A program made the translations under genes and the position numbers. The notes under the pieces were generated by a model, which did no database searches, was not told where the DNA came from, and was given only the letters and a program-made list of their open reading frames with translations. Shown piece by piece: positions 12,043 to 23,510 of a stretch of DNA of 64,000 nucleotides (positions are counted from its first letter, which is position 1; the number at the start of each line of letters is the position of its first letter). The DNA is from Rhyacichthys aspro (taxonomy: Eukaryota; Chordata; Actinopteri; Gobiiformes; Rhyacichthyidae), in NCBI GenBank assembly GCA_036850595.1, contig CM072159.1, positions 8,517,016 through 8,581,015 of the forward strand. The letters run 5' to 3'.

Positions 12043-12470
12043 TTTCAAAGATGCTGCACATTCCCTCAGGCTTGCATGGTGAATTGTTTGGAGCTGTACT
12101 GCTTGGACTTTCAGATGGGCTGGTGAATTTACTTCACACTTTGCCAAACTTTCGACCCCCTTTTGAGCTGTATTGCCATTGCAAACATGGCAACCTAGGA
12201 AGCTTACTGCATCTGTTCAGTGTGTCTTTGGTCATCCTTTTTCCAGGTGGTGTCCATCTTTGTGATGCTAGAAAGTGGCCTAAACATTGCATGTGTGCAT
12301 GTTCTTTTCTTGGTTCAAAACTTCAGCATATACCCAAAGGCATTCATTGTAAATGGTTTGGTGCTGTGCTGCTTGGGCTTTCACATGAGCTGGCAAATGC
12401 ACTTCAAGCCCTCCAAAACCTTTTCTTGGTGTCCTTTTGAGCTGTGTTGTATTTATAATGAAGCTACTCA
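12043..12470 (+). repeat. Diverged tandem pair (period about 270 bp), open in one frame
   Basis: Two related units lie in direct order. Anchors are TTCAAA at 12043 and 12314, GAGCTGTACT/GTGCTGTGCT at 12091 and 12361, and TTTTGAGCTGT at 12161 and 12435, giving periods of 271, 270 and 274. A plus-strand frame (12021-12440, 139 codons) crosses both units: the segment LHIPSGLHGELFGAVLLGLS is echoed by LQHIPKGIHCKWFGAVLLGL about 90 residues on. The antisense strand also keeps related open segments (12147-11911 and 12471-12280), so openness may reflect base composition rather than coding. No known domain is recognised. No further unit is visible upstream or downstream. Confidence 0.6.
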
Positions 12471-12539
12471 AGTAGGTAAAATCCCTGTGTACTAGTTACC
12501 CTCCTATAATGATGTTATGCATGATCTTTGATGAGCCCA

Positions 12540-12960
12540 CAATGGCAGATCATGTCTAGCATTTGATGAAGATTCAATTATGGGCGCTCTGAGATGTGTA
12601 ATACAATTCTCATTATAAATATGGCTACGAGACAAACAAAGCCAATGCTAAACACAGTGGCAGAGCAGAGCAGCTGCAAAAACGCTGCCAAGCTTAACAT
12701 GATCTGTTTGAAGCTGGAGTCTTAAAAGGCATCACCGCTGAAAAGCAAAACTGCCTGCGGCACAAATATCCCTGAGTGGCCTGGTAAAAACGCCAGCAAT
12801 ATATCCAGCAATATATCCATCCCGCCGCTGAGGCTGCTCGGCGAAAACATTTAATTAACGGGCTGGTGGTGTTTAAGAAGTGTTGGCACATTCGAACGCA
12901 ATGATTTGAAGAGCATCAGTATTCATGTCCTCTTCTTAACCTGCCCACGGCCAGCTCTGA
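12540..12960. promoter_or_regulatory. Candidate conserved non-coding element
   Basis: Complex sequence with CpGs well above the neighbourhood (CCCGCCGCTGAGG near 12820, CTCGGCGAAAAC near 12838), a TTTAATTAAC homeodomain-type core at 12850-12859 and a 14-bp direct duplication (CAGCAATATATCCA twice at about 12794-12821). No supported reading frame. Could be an enhancer; constraint is untested. Confidence 0.28.
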
Positions 12961-15746
12961 CCATGATGTAATCACAAAATAAAATATGAACAATGACTGA
13001 GATATGCAATGACATGCACAAAAAGGATCCTTTTGCAGTTCAAAAATGTACACATCCTACACCAGGGTTCCCACATTACACTTTATTAACGCCTAATTTA
13101 TCACAGACCCGTTTCAGTCTTCTTTTTTATTATCCAGGTTTTGTATTTTCAACAGCTTTGAAATATTTCACATCTTCTTGTCAAGCTCAGACGCTCTCCC
13201 CCAAACAAATGCTGGAGAGGCACATCAATTTCAGGTATATTTTATTTGTACTAAAATTCAACATGTATATTACTATATTCTAGAAGTATTTCATAGTTTC
13301 ATTTGTTTGACATACCTGTACACCATCAGATTTTTTGTTACCAGGCATCATCATACTCAATCAAGAATAATGAAAGGAGAGGGACATTTTTTAAATTTCT
13401 CAAAATTACAGCTGCTTTTCACAGACTGAGCTTGCCTGCATGGACTACAAAACACTTAGTGCATGATGGGAAATGATGTCCTATCATTGTGCGTAGTGAC
13501 AGCTGATTGGACTGCCCCCCATTAACAGCAGTGTTAATGCCTGACCACAAAACAAGCAGGACATGTTTCTGATGAGAGCAGCACATTTGGGTACTTTGAG
13601 CTGCAGTGTTTCATATCACTTCCTTAGCATTGGCCATTTTTTATTAATTTAAGGGGTGTGTTTTTGTTTCATTTTTAGATTAACCTTATTCTTAGTTTGG
13701 ATTTTTTTTTTTTTTTTTTGATGATTTTTTTTTTTAAACAAGCTTTTGAAAGTGAGTTTTTTGGGACAAAAACAATTTTGATGACGCTCATTTTTAAATT
13801 GAGACATTGCCTCTTAGTTTTCATTGGATCTTTTTTAAATTTGAGTGACGGGTTTCCTTTTAGGCAACAATGCCCCTTTCCTTTTATTTCTCTTGTGGAC
13901 AAGAAAGAGCTAAATGATCACAATTGTTTTCATTATATTTTGTCCTGTCCAGAACTAGAATTCTGGAAACAAACTTTATCGACTTGTGAAATCTATTTGA
14001 TTTGAGTTTTTTTTTTTTACACTGACTCTGGTCAGACCGGACTGTGTTGTGATTTCAGTAACTCACTGAATGTGGTCAAATTTAACGCACTCTAATGTAT
14101 AGTCCTAGACTCAATCACCTTGATCAAAAGACCAAATGCAGTTTTAATATATGATAAACCTTATTTAAGCTTGGTTAAGTTGCTTACATGTTGAATGAAT
14201 AACTGTAGTTTCAATATTAGCGGAATAATCGCTGCAAAGGAGTCGGCCTATTTGTTTGTTAGTTTCATGTTAGCCTGGTTAAGCTAATGAAGCATCATAC
14301 CCTGCTCCCTACTTTTCAGTAAATACACTCAGATAGACAGAGGAGACATTGCCTATTAACTTTCATGGAACACATTTATGAAATGATAATCTCAATAAAT
14401 CCATGGTCAGTGGTACTTATTTAAGCTTATTTCAAGACTTAATGACACACAGTAAGCAGAGTATATGATGAATATACTGAACTGTGTGTTTACAACTATG
14501 AACTTGTTTTTAGTGGTAGGCGGGGCCAGATTTGGGCTGCACAATATCAGAAATAAATGCAATATAGGATAACAATTGTTTTAATATGGTAATAAGAATA
14601 TAACCTGCAATGCTTGAATGTTTCCCTTGAATGTTAAATCTTATTTTTAACAATATTTTATATTTAAGATTTTATGGCATCAGTTTTGACTATGGTATGG
14701 TGGGAAAATGCTTTTGGCCCAGAAAGGAAGGGTAGAGCCAGCTTTGAAGAAAGCTATTGAATGTATCTACACCATCAAACTAAAATGTGTTATTACTGTG
14801 CCTATTTTCAATGAGTCATAATTTTAGTTCTTCAGCTTAAGCTTTCTTTTCTTTTTCAAGGTACCCACTTAAATATCCCAAGCCGGAATATTTCCTTTTC
14901 CCCGTATATTATATAATATTATACTGTATAACATTATAATTAAACAATCATATATAATACAATATTATTTATAGCAGTATTATCCAGTGCTCTACAGTGA
15001 AAACCCAGCCGTTCACATATCCATTCACACCAATTTCAAGATCTCCTAACAGGCAAAGGAACTGCCCATTCAAGCCAGACTTGAGGCTGAGGATGACTGG
15101 GATTGCAGTTGCTTAAAATTCCATCTTATGGGGCACCTGTTTTTTTTTCCAGGTCAATACCCCTCCCTCTGATCCCTGTTTCCTATCTAGCAACTGCCCC
15201 TGTCCAATAATGGCAAAAGAGACTAAAAAATATGTTAAAAACAAGAAAATCCTTCTTTTGATACCAAGTGATATAGCAGGCCACTGTAAATAAAACATGT
15301 GTAGGCTACATTAGAAAATGTATAAATCATGACACAGCCCCTACAGATGAGACTGAATTGGATAGATCTCAATATATTTGGGTCTGTTTCTTCTTATTCA
15401 TAATTAAGTTGCTGCTAATGAATGTGTGTAAGATGCTATTCCATTCTAATACAAATCACCATATACTACACAGCATATTCATTGGCTGGCAAGCTAAACT
15501 ATAAACCATGAGCAGTTCTAAGAATAAATGAATGCAATGCATGAAACTCCCATGAATCTGATCTGCATTATTGCTGGAATTCCATCATCTCACAAATAGA
15601 AGTGAATTGAGCATTTCTCAAACGAGGGAATGAGTTTATCCAGATTAACGGCTAAGATTAGACTGATGTGGCTTTTATGCACTGAACATGTATGATTTAT
15701 AACCATGGCACTGTAATGTGACACAGCTGTACAGTAAGTCCTAAAC
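12961..15746. other. Unassigned AT-rich DNA
   Basis: Contains a T-homopolymer region at about 13698-13735 that creates spurious phenylalanine or lysine-rich frames on the two strands. A TGCATGATGGGAAAT word at 13461-13475 resembles a motif common in repeats and promoters, without further support. Nothing else recognised. Confidence 0.4.
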
Positions 15747-15830
15747 CAGGGTTCAGCAACTGTGACTAGCTGCAGGCCAATTTTTTTCAAAGTCAATAGA
15801 TCGTGGCCGCTTTGTTTTGTTTGCAATGAT
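15747..15830 (+). mobile_element. Possible hAT-type terminal fragment
   Basis: Starts CAGGGTTCAGCAACTGTGAC and continues with a CAGGCCAATTTTTT-like stretch and an AATAGATCGTGGCCGC segment, which resembles the ends of vertebrate hAT elements beginning CAGGGGTC(G/A)GCAAC. The other end and a target duplication were not identified, so this is tentative. Confidence 0.3.
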
Positions 15831-16720
15831 TCACTTCAGCCGTTTTTGATCTTTTTTGTCACAAAGATGGAATAGTAAGGGGTAAATTGTGTTCCAAAGC
15901 CCATTTACCTTTTTCATTTTTGTTTACGGAGCGCAATTGAATGCAGCAGCATCGTGCTGGTTAAACATGGCTTACAAGCACTTAAAAAATCTCTGTCTTG
16001 TCTACTTTTAAAGAGTAACACACTGAACCCTCCCAGAAGAAGTGCGATGTCAGGCTGTGTCCTGAAGTGGAGCTGTGTGGAGGATGTGGACAGATTCAAG
16101 TGGCCACACCATTTGTTATTATGCACCACATCAAGAGGGTTGGGGACTCAGGTGAGCTGAGAGCCATTGAATTGTTAGAGTGTGAGGAACGAGAGGGGTC
16201 ACATAAAGACTGCGGTTACGCTACAGATGAGGGCTTCCATTATCATCAGTTTGTTGTTGATTATTCACGGCCCCAGACCCACACCACCTTAACCAGGAGC
16301 TATCAAGGAAAGTAACCTTTAAGAAACTGCATCATGAGGAAAAAAAACAGCCCACCTTCTCAGAGCTACATAGCATAAAGATAAGCAAAAGTGGAAAGAC
16401 ATCTGGATATACTATATATAAAAAATTCTCTGTTCATTAGAAATATTGCTTTAAATGTGTCAGACTCTGAAATTAATGAGTAAATGACTGAATTGGCACT
16501 CAGACAACCTTTAAGAGGCAGAGAACCAATTCAGACAGGTGCAGTTTAGAGTCCAAGCACGTGTGGTACTGACAAAGTCAGACAAAGAGAGGCATAAATA
16601 GCATATTATAAACATTTTTTTTAGGTAAAGATGGGTGTAGCTTTGATTGGATGTTATGTTTGGGACTCACGGTTTTATCATTTTCAATTCTCAAAATCAT
16701 CTGGCAGGCCAGAATAATAT
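15831..16720. other. Unassigned DNA
   Basis: No assigned gene. The section 16140-16320 is CpG-containing, non-repetitive and open for about 80 codons (16067-16315), but has no recognisable domain, splice context or conserved motif that I can name. Confidence 0.35.
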
Positions 16721-17575
16721 ATAAACAGCTACGCCCTACCAGTGATCAGATACCCCGCAGGAATAATTAGCTGGCCAAAGGAAGAGATACAGACCACAGA
16801 TGTTAAGACACGAAAGCTCCTAACCATGCATGGAGGGTTCCATCCCAAATCCAGCACCTTGAGACTGTACACTAGCCGTAAAGAAGGAGGCCGAGGACTA
16901 ATGAGTGTGAGAGCCACTGTCCAAGATGAAACATCCAAGATCCATAAATACATCAAGGATAAGGCCCAGACAGATGACGTGCTCAGTGAATGTCTCAGAC
17001 AATGGCGAACAGAGGAAGAGATGCTGGAGGTACCATCATGGGAGGACAAACCCCTACATGGGATGTACCACCGTCAGATAACTGAAGTGGCTGATATCAA
17101 GAAATCCTACCAATGGCTAGAACGAGCTGGACTGAAGGACAGCACAGAGGCACTCATCATGGCTGCACAGGAACAGGCCCTGAACACCAGAGCAATAGAG
17201 GCCAAGATCTACCACACCAGACAAGACCCAAGGTGTAGGCTGTGCAAAGAAGCCCCTGAGACAATCCAGCACATAACTGCAGGGTGTAAGATGCTGGCAG
17301 GGAAAGCATACATGGAACGTCACAACCAAGTGGCTAGTATAGTGTACAGGAACATCTGTGCAGAGTATGGACTGGAAACCCCAAGGTCAAAGTGGGAAAC
17401 ACCCCCTAAGGTGGTAGAGAACGAGCGTGCCAAGATCCTGTGGAACTTCCAAATCCAGACTGATAAAATGGTAATGGTGAACCAACCGGACATTGTGGTG
17501 GTGGACAAACAACAGAGGAAAGCCGTTGTGGTTGACATAGCAATACCAAGTGATGGCAACATCAGGGAAACATGA
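16721..17575 (+). pseudogene. LINE polyprotein fragment: CCHC finger and PD..D endonuclease
   Basis: In the intact protein this region nicks target DNA and helps prime reverse transcription. Numbering from the GTG codon at 16742, the 277-residue open segment shows: residues 1-60, the segment following the reverse transcriptase, with LLTMHGGFHPKSS and an EGGRGL motif; residues 165-182, a zinc finger C165-X2-C168-X8-H177-X4-C182; an R-H-N motif at 193-195; and residues 245-270, a restriction-like endonuclease core with P249-D250, then D265 in VVVDIAIP, spacing PD-X14-D. All finger and nuclease residues are kept, so this copy is relatively young. A frameshift near 17567 ends the frame and the reading continues in another frame at 17550-17646. 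The RLE-type LINE class is clear from the finger-plus-PD..D order; the choice among R2, R4, Dong and Rex6-like groups is not certain. Not a host gene. Confidence 0.82.
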
Positions 17576-17646
17576 GAAACTAGAGAAATACCAGGGCCTC
17601 AAAGAAGAGCTTGAGAAAGCCTGGAGAGTGAAGACATCAGTGGTAA
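16721..17646 (+). mobile_element. Truncated R2/R4/Dong-like LINE (restriction-like endonuclease type)
   Basis: Only the C-terminal part of the element's single polyprotein remains. Homology begins near 16721, in frame with the main open segment (I-N-S-Y-A-L-P-V-I-R-Y-P) and just after a stop at 16715, so the reverse transcriptase core is missing, as expected for a 5'-truncated copy. Coding homology runs past the frameshift near 17567 to about 17640 (residues like EKLEKYQGLKEELEKAW), and then stops abruptly before the expected C-terminus, being replaced by a TA microsatellite. Loss of the 3' end is less usual for a LINE and suggests a later deletion or recombination at the microsatellite. No target duplication could be defined. 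Confidence 0.8.
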
Positions 17647-17653
17647 GATGGGA

Positions 17654-17658
17654 ATTTA

Positions 17659-17720
<62 letters not shown>
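17654..17720 (+). repeat. (TA)n microsatellite
   Basis: TTTATATTTA leads into a perfect TA run of about 28 units. It immediately follows the broken end of the LINE fragment. It produces meaningless alternating Ile-Tyr frames on both strands. Confidence 0.97.
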
Positions 17721-17725
<5 letters not shown>

Positions 17726-18109
17726 ATGCATATTCCAAGTTCAAAGGGTCACAAGGTCACATGGAGAACTGATGCCAGGTGCACTTTAGTCTATTGAGAC
17801 TTTCCCTTGGTCTAGTCTAGTTTACATTGACACACACATACAACTCAAGTAACAATACTAAGATTTGATTTAATTATTGATTTATGTTCTCAGCCTTGAC
17901 TTGGTCTTGGTAAATGTGGTTTTATTTATTGCATTTATGACCAAAAGTGTTCACCAAACTCACTTTCATTCTACAAAATTTAAAAATAAAAGTGTGTAAT
18001 ATGAGCAGCATGTCTTGGTGCCACATGTCCTACTTTCTAAAAGCACAGAGCCTTATTTGAATGATGTAAATATGTAGCAGCTCTGCAACATGTTACGCCA
18101 ATCACAGTT
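17721..18109. other. Unassigned AT-rich DNA
   Basis: Nothing recognised. Confidence 0.4.
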
Positions 18110-18300
18110 CAGTGTTGCCAATAAACGGTCCAGCTTTGGTCCCTGTCGGGGGTTCGCTCGAGCTCCGGGGCAAACATCCGCGTATTTAAACCACCGCGGG
18201 GGTTCACGAGGTCAGTTTATCACATTAGTCATTCAGTGCTGTTCCCCATCTGTCGGCTCTTGGCCGAACGTGTGTTACACAGGCAGTGTTCTCCTTTTGA
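18110..18300. other. CpG-rich patch
   Basis: Unlike its AT-rich surroundings, this stretch contains many CpGs (GTCGGGGGTTCGCTCGAGCT at about 18146-18165, CCACCGCGGGGG near 18192) and a TATTTAAA at 18183-18190. It begins CAGTGTTGCCAA, similar to a fish hAT terminus, so it may be the remains of a transposon rather than a promoter. No gene adjoins it. Confidence 0.35.
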
Positions 18301-18310
18301 AGAAGCAACA

Positions 18311-18356
18311 AATCAATGCGTGCTTGTCTTGTCTGCTGTCACACCACTGTAACAAC
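18311..18356 (+). repeat. 46-bp dispersed repeat, copy A
   Basis: Matches 19192-19237 at 40 of 46 positions without gaps, in the same orientation, with the central word GTGCTTGTCTTGTC identical. Flanks are not similar beyond a few bases, so this is a small shared core of an unknown repeat family. Confidence 0.55.
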
Positions 18357-19191
18357 ATTAAGGACTTTTCCACACTGATAAGAAACCCATCTGCCAAAGA
18401 AAATGTCTCTATTTAACATTTAGCAGAAACAACATTATATTTCAGGGAAAAAACACATAACATACAGATACTGTATTTCACATATTTTCACAGTCTGTAG
18501 CATTTAATTGGAAAAAAAAGAAATGAGATCATACAACAAACTGAAGCACATGCATGCTTCTTTTTGAGCAAACATTCTTTAACTTAATTGATAAAAGCAC
18601 CATCATATCTATTTCTTGTGGAGATCTTCCTAGACAACATCATGTCCCCGCAGGGCTACCGTAGCTGTTCACATTCTCTAAAAAGATGGCATGTGCTGTG
18701 TCACCAAAAACAATCCAAAAGCCCATTTTTAACTTAAACAACTATCACTAGGTTTAAAGATGCACATGAACATCTGCCGAAGTTGGAAAATGACCTCCAC
18801 TTGACGTTATGCATCATAAACATGGCAGAAAAGTAGATGTTTTTATAATGATTGAGTGCAGTGTTCAAACTGTACTATCAGCAGTAATACTACAGTTTTG
18901 TATACTACAAAAACTGTATACAAATGTATCCTAACGACTTACCTTAAGCTTACCTACAACAATAACTTGACTAGTCTCCATTCATCTTTTTTTCTTTATA
19001 TTTTTATTTTAAGTTGGCCACCTCTGAACTTTAAACTTTTTGGGTGCCATAAATGTGGTCTTCAATAGGAAAAATCAAAGTTTCATGTATAGATATAATG
19101 AAACAAGGCAAAGGAAAGTCATTACTTGGAAAAAAGGGGTAATTTTAGTTGTTTTACCTGGGTTACATTTTACTGTTGTATGTGCAAAAAA

Positions 19192-19237
19192 AATCAATGT
19201 GTGCTTGTCTTGTCCGCTGTCACAATGTTGTAACAAC
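19192..19237 (+). repeat. 46-bp dispersed repeat, copy B
   Basis: Partner of 18311-18356. It follows an A-run and precedes GC-richer sequence (19260-19520) in which I recognise no gene. Confidence 0.55.
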
Positions 19238-19259
19238 TGTCTGGAGATTAAGCAGACAC

Positions 19260-21390
19260 AGAGACAGGGCTGGGCTGGGAGCTGTAGCTATCGGCCGTCT
19301 GGTCAGCGGGTTCACTTTTCCCGTGGTGTGCGAGGCCATTAATGGTTTATACTCACGCCAGAGGCATGGCTGTCACTCCTGCTCATTCTCTGGGAAGCAT
19401 ACGCCAAGGCAGTGCTGTCGGCCCAACATGGATGAATCAGGCTGTGAGGAGAGGCATCCAGTTTGGGGTGACAACCCAAATGTTGTGGGCACAGTGTTGA
19501 CTCAAAGCGTGCCCACATGGGGTTCCCAATGATACAATTAAATCCTGTTTCTCTGTTGTACCTGCCACTCAGAAAGAAGAACATTTCCAATAATGAGTGC
19601 CATCTATGCAAGCTGTCTTCCCTCTGGTTATACTCGGAAACCCACTCGGGCTTCCTCCCACACAGCATGATCTCATATTGTTTTCAACATCATGCACAAA
19701 TTCAACTGCAAGAACAGCTCAGCAGCAGTGGCAGCTGCTCAACATCTGCTTTACCTCTGTGTGACACAAAGCTCTATTAGTATTCTATACTACTGCATGC
19801 CTTTGTGCACTAATGCATTCTCACACTATGCTGTAGTATGCTAATGTACAATCATACCATTTGGTGCTCCATGATGATCCATGTGCACAGGGGTGTCCTT
19901 GGTTGACCCCAGTGGATTGTCACAGAAGTAATCTCCATAGGCCATTAAAGGAAAAGACTGCTTTATAAGTGATTTTAAAAATGTGGCTGGGGTGGCGGAT
20001 GGGTCGTAGGTACATACAGGACCCCCAAGATGGTTAATATTCGACATGAAATTATGAACAGTGAATGTTCAATCAGTTAAATTTTATTTATACATCTCCT
20101 TACCACAGCCAGGTGTGCTTTCCATCCGCACAATAATCATGGAACATTTGAGAAAACAAACAAGAAAACAATAGGAAAGAAAGTGTCTCAGTGTCAAAAG
20201 TCATTCTTAAAACGTCCTATAAAGAGGCAGGTCTGTGATGGTATGCAACTCAAATGGTAAAGTATAGATAGTACAGACCAGCTACCACAAAGCAACAATC
20301 ACCCAATGGTCACCCACATGACCTGCTGAGTTCTGTCAGGTCAATGGGCATTTCAAATTTCACATAAATAGAAAGCTGCAAAGTGGTCAGTTGCTTTAAA
20401 AGTAAACATTTAACACTAAACCAAACTGGAAGCCAGTGGAACATGTGTGCTATGTGTTGTGTACTTGTTGACTTAAGAGTGATTTTGACATTGCTTATCA
20501 AAATCTTTTAGTGGTAAATACATGACACTGACCCTGTTTTTGTAGGCAAAGAGGGAAGACCAATGCCACAGTATTATTAATATGCAAAAATAGGGGTTCA
20601 AGGGTCAGCAGCTAGAACTAGTTCCAGTCCCAGCTCCAAAACTAAAGTTATCAAATTTAAACTTCCTCATTTTCACTACATGTGTAATGCACATTGCCAT
20701 GGCAATTATTACTTAAGGGAATTTATTAAAGTTTTTTATTTTAAATTAGTATTTGACTCAACAACTAATCAATATAAAACTGATTTATTTTATTAATAAA
20801 AAAGTTTGGTTGGATAAAAATTAAGAAGGATTAAAAACTCATTAATCTCAGAGTCAGATGAAGATTGTTTCCTTGTAGCTCAACAGAACATGAGTGAAAT
20901 TATTGTTCCTTAATCAGTCAGATCCATGCATGTCCAAGAACTTGTGCAAAAGCCATACACACAGTTTTCAAAATCACCAAAAATTATTGTCTTAAGCCTT
21001 GAATGTTTGGCAAAGCATAGATTTATGAATAATTACATTAAAATTCAGATTTTAAACCAGAGAGCCACTTACTTATGCCTCTGTTGCACTTAGTTAAGAG
21101 CTGCCCTGACACACCATCCATTTTCGCTTTTATCCTTTACAATAAAATGCTCATACACAAAAGGCCTGTTGCCCTAAACTCATGGGCATTGTATTATTAA
21201 AAACACTACAAATATTTTTTATAATAGCGTGGCCAAATCACGTTATGGTTTTACAGTAATTTAGGGCCTTCATTTAAATAGGATTGTTTAATAAAATAAA
21301 AAAGTGAAAGACTGAGAAATGTGTGATGGGTAATCTATGTCACGTACACATACTAAAAGCGCCAATTAGCCAAAACAAGTCGGTAATCAC
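19260..21390. other. Unassigned DNA
   Basis: The first 260 bases are GC-richer and open on both strands without motifs. Around 20420-20440 the string AACTGGAAGCCAGTGGA resembles a motif found in abundant fish repeats, but the match is too short to define an element. The rest is AT-rich with nothing recognised. Confidence 0.35.
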
Positions 21391-23510
21391 AGCTATCAAA
21401 ATGTCAAATTTAGTCTCTTTTTTTGAAAGAAATGAAAATTTGCAATGTGCTTCTAAACAGCTGAAAATCACAGCACAAGAAGGCAATAGAACTGCTGCAG
21501 AAGGAGCCAGTGGCAGTGGCGTGGGTCAGTTCGAAGCCAGCCCAGCTCCCAGACTGGAGCAGGATGCCACAGTCAGCCAGGACAAACAGCAAGAAGAGGT
21601 GCAGGGGACACATGTGGAGTGAGCAGAGAGTGATTGTAGCGGATAGGAATCAGAGCGTCTACTGAGGGATGCCCAACTATCTGGACAGCAGCCCAGTTCA
21701 GGGCCAAGCAGACCTGCTATCGCTGGCTCATTATGGAAAAAAAACAGGTTTGGGTTGCTCAACATGCAAGTTGGTGGGGATTTTAGGACCAGAAAGGGCA
21801 GGTTGAATGAAACTCTCTAAGGAGTGGATGTCATGTTTAATATCTGCATCTGCCCCAGATATTACAAAACAACAACAAGCACTAAGGAAAAAAAATATTT
21901 GAATATGCCAGTAAGTCATTTGGCGGCACAAAGCATCATTGAAAAGGCTAAAGAAGACAACTTAGCACAGGCAGTAGTCACTGATCAGTCTGAGCAAATA
22001 GCTACTATAGGTCGAGTGGATAAAGAAGCTAAACGCAACAGGCCCACGGATTTGAATGTGATATTGATTGTCAGGAGTTGTTAATGGGCTTGATATGGGA
22101 AGAGTACTACACTATAATGTCAGCTGAAATGGAAAAAAAAAAAAAAATGATTGAATTGCGCCCAAACTCTAAAGTCTGATTCTGGACAAGTCCACTAGTT
22201 TAAATAAATAAAAAAAGCTCACTTATTATTTATATAAGGACGTAGCTGCCTGATATGGACAAACCAAGTAACATTTTCACTGAACTAATAGAACTGGATG
22301 ACTTATCTGCAGAAGGCATAGTGTCTCCGTGCCTATTATCAGCGCCTAAATTTGACAGAACATTTTTTGTCCAAAACCCTTATTGGGATAACTTGTGATG
22401 GCTTGTCTGTTATGTTAGGACGCAAAAGTGGTGTTGTGAGTAGACTTCGAGCTATTTTCCCTCATATAACTGTTTGGCACTGCTCGCCCACAGACTTGAG
22501 CTTGCAGAAGGAGACATGGTCAAAGAGATGGGCGCAATAAATCATTTTAAGATACTGATGGATAAACTATATGCTCTTTATAACACATCTAAGAAAAACT
22601 GTATGGAACTGAGAGAATCTTTGGATGTGCAACTTTGCAAACTTGGTCGGATATTAGAAACAAGGTGGGTGGCTTCAAGTTTGAGGACAGTGGAAACAGT
22701 ATGGAACAACCACCCAGCACTCAACAAACATTTTAAAACAGCATCACAAGATCCCTCCTGCGACGGCGTAAGTGAGCAAACGTACAATGGTATTGCTCTT
22801 CGCTTTAGTTCCTATGCGTTTGTAAATATCTGGGAATGATGTGTGAGGCACTGCAGGAGTCATCTGAACTCTCACTTGAATTTCAGAAAAGAGATACTAC
22901 CATCAGTTTGGCTCACAAGGCTATTCATCGTGCAATCAGGGAGATATTCTGAACTGAATTGAGTTGCTCTCAATTCCAGGAGGGGAATTGCAACTCTTTT
23001 GTTGGGTTTCACATTTAGTGAAGGAAAAGCCAGCGACAAAACCCTAAATATCAGGGAGTTCTTTTTAAATATATTGAAGAACTTAGAAAAGCACTTGTTA
23101 TCTCTAGGTGGGCAATTACCCGACAAAGAGGCTATGACCAGTTTATTGAAGAGTTACAGGTGCTTTACTCACAGTACTGGCCTGAGGACACAGGAGCAAC
23201 GTATGGAGAGACTCATGTTGAATCACTGTGTCAGCGCTTTATGATAGACAGTCCATGCGCAGTCATTCATGCCTACAGAATGTACGGGGAATCAGGTGGA
23301 AAAGATATTCATGATGAACTCAATGAACTGTTTGCCGCTGTTAACACCATTCCTATATCAAGTGCTGAATGTGACATGGACAAATTAAGCACTGTGCATG
23401 TGTATAAGAAGTTCTTCAAAGTGATGTTATGCAACTTTTTACCAGAAATACTCATAAAGTCATGGTTTCCTGGCATTAAAAAGGTAGAATAACACCTTTT
23501 TTATAGATGC
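21391..23510 (+). mobile_element. hAT-superfamily transposase relic (KIAA1586-like)
   Basis: A decayed transposase reads left to right through all three frames. 21401-21622 resembles the N-terminal linker (MSNLVSFFERNE). 21900-22110 has an alanine/lysine-rich segment and LNGLDMGR-like words before the catalytic domain. 22361-22460 carries ITCDGLSVMLGRKSGV, equivalent to the second catalytic Asp region of hAT enzymes (D-G-x-x-x-M). After a frameshift near 22480, INHFKILMDKLYALY and ETRWVASSLRTVETVW (about 22540-22710) follow, the R-W motif block. The C-terminal dimerisation region is reduced to ISSAECDMDKLSTV (about 23353-23394) and a KSWFPGIKK-like end near 23480. Stops and shifts are frequent, so it is inactive. 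The vertebrate protein KIAA1586 is a domesticated relative; this copy looks like an ordinary dead transposon. Terminal inverted repeats and the 8-bp duplication were not found. Confidence 0.75.
21391..23510 (+). pseudogene. Broken hAT transposase reading frame
   Basis: The coding remnants of the element above. The longest open stretches are 22474-22839 (121 codons, containing the R-W block) and 23160-23492 (110 codons, containing the residual dimerisation domain); the catalytic-Asp stretch is in a different frame at 22352-22540. At least two frameshifts and several stops separate them. The DNA-binding BED finger is not recognisable. Confidence 0.65.

Noticed and set aside
13440..13475. ACTACAAAACAC...TGCATGATGGGAAAT as a ZNF143-like promoter site
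   Set aside because: Spacing does not fit the known site and no gene start is nearby.
13697..14005. 102-codon frame starting in a T-run, with SCPELEFW near its end
   Set aside because: The phenylalanine run is a homopolymer artefact and the SCPELEFW string is too short to claim a LINE tail.
17387..17789. Frames with long Ile-Tyr alternation on both strands
   Set aside because: They are translations of the TA microsatellite; only the first part of the plus-strand frame is LINE coding remnant.
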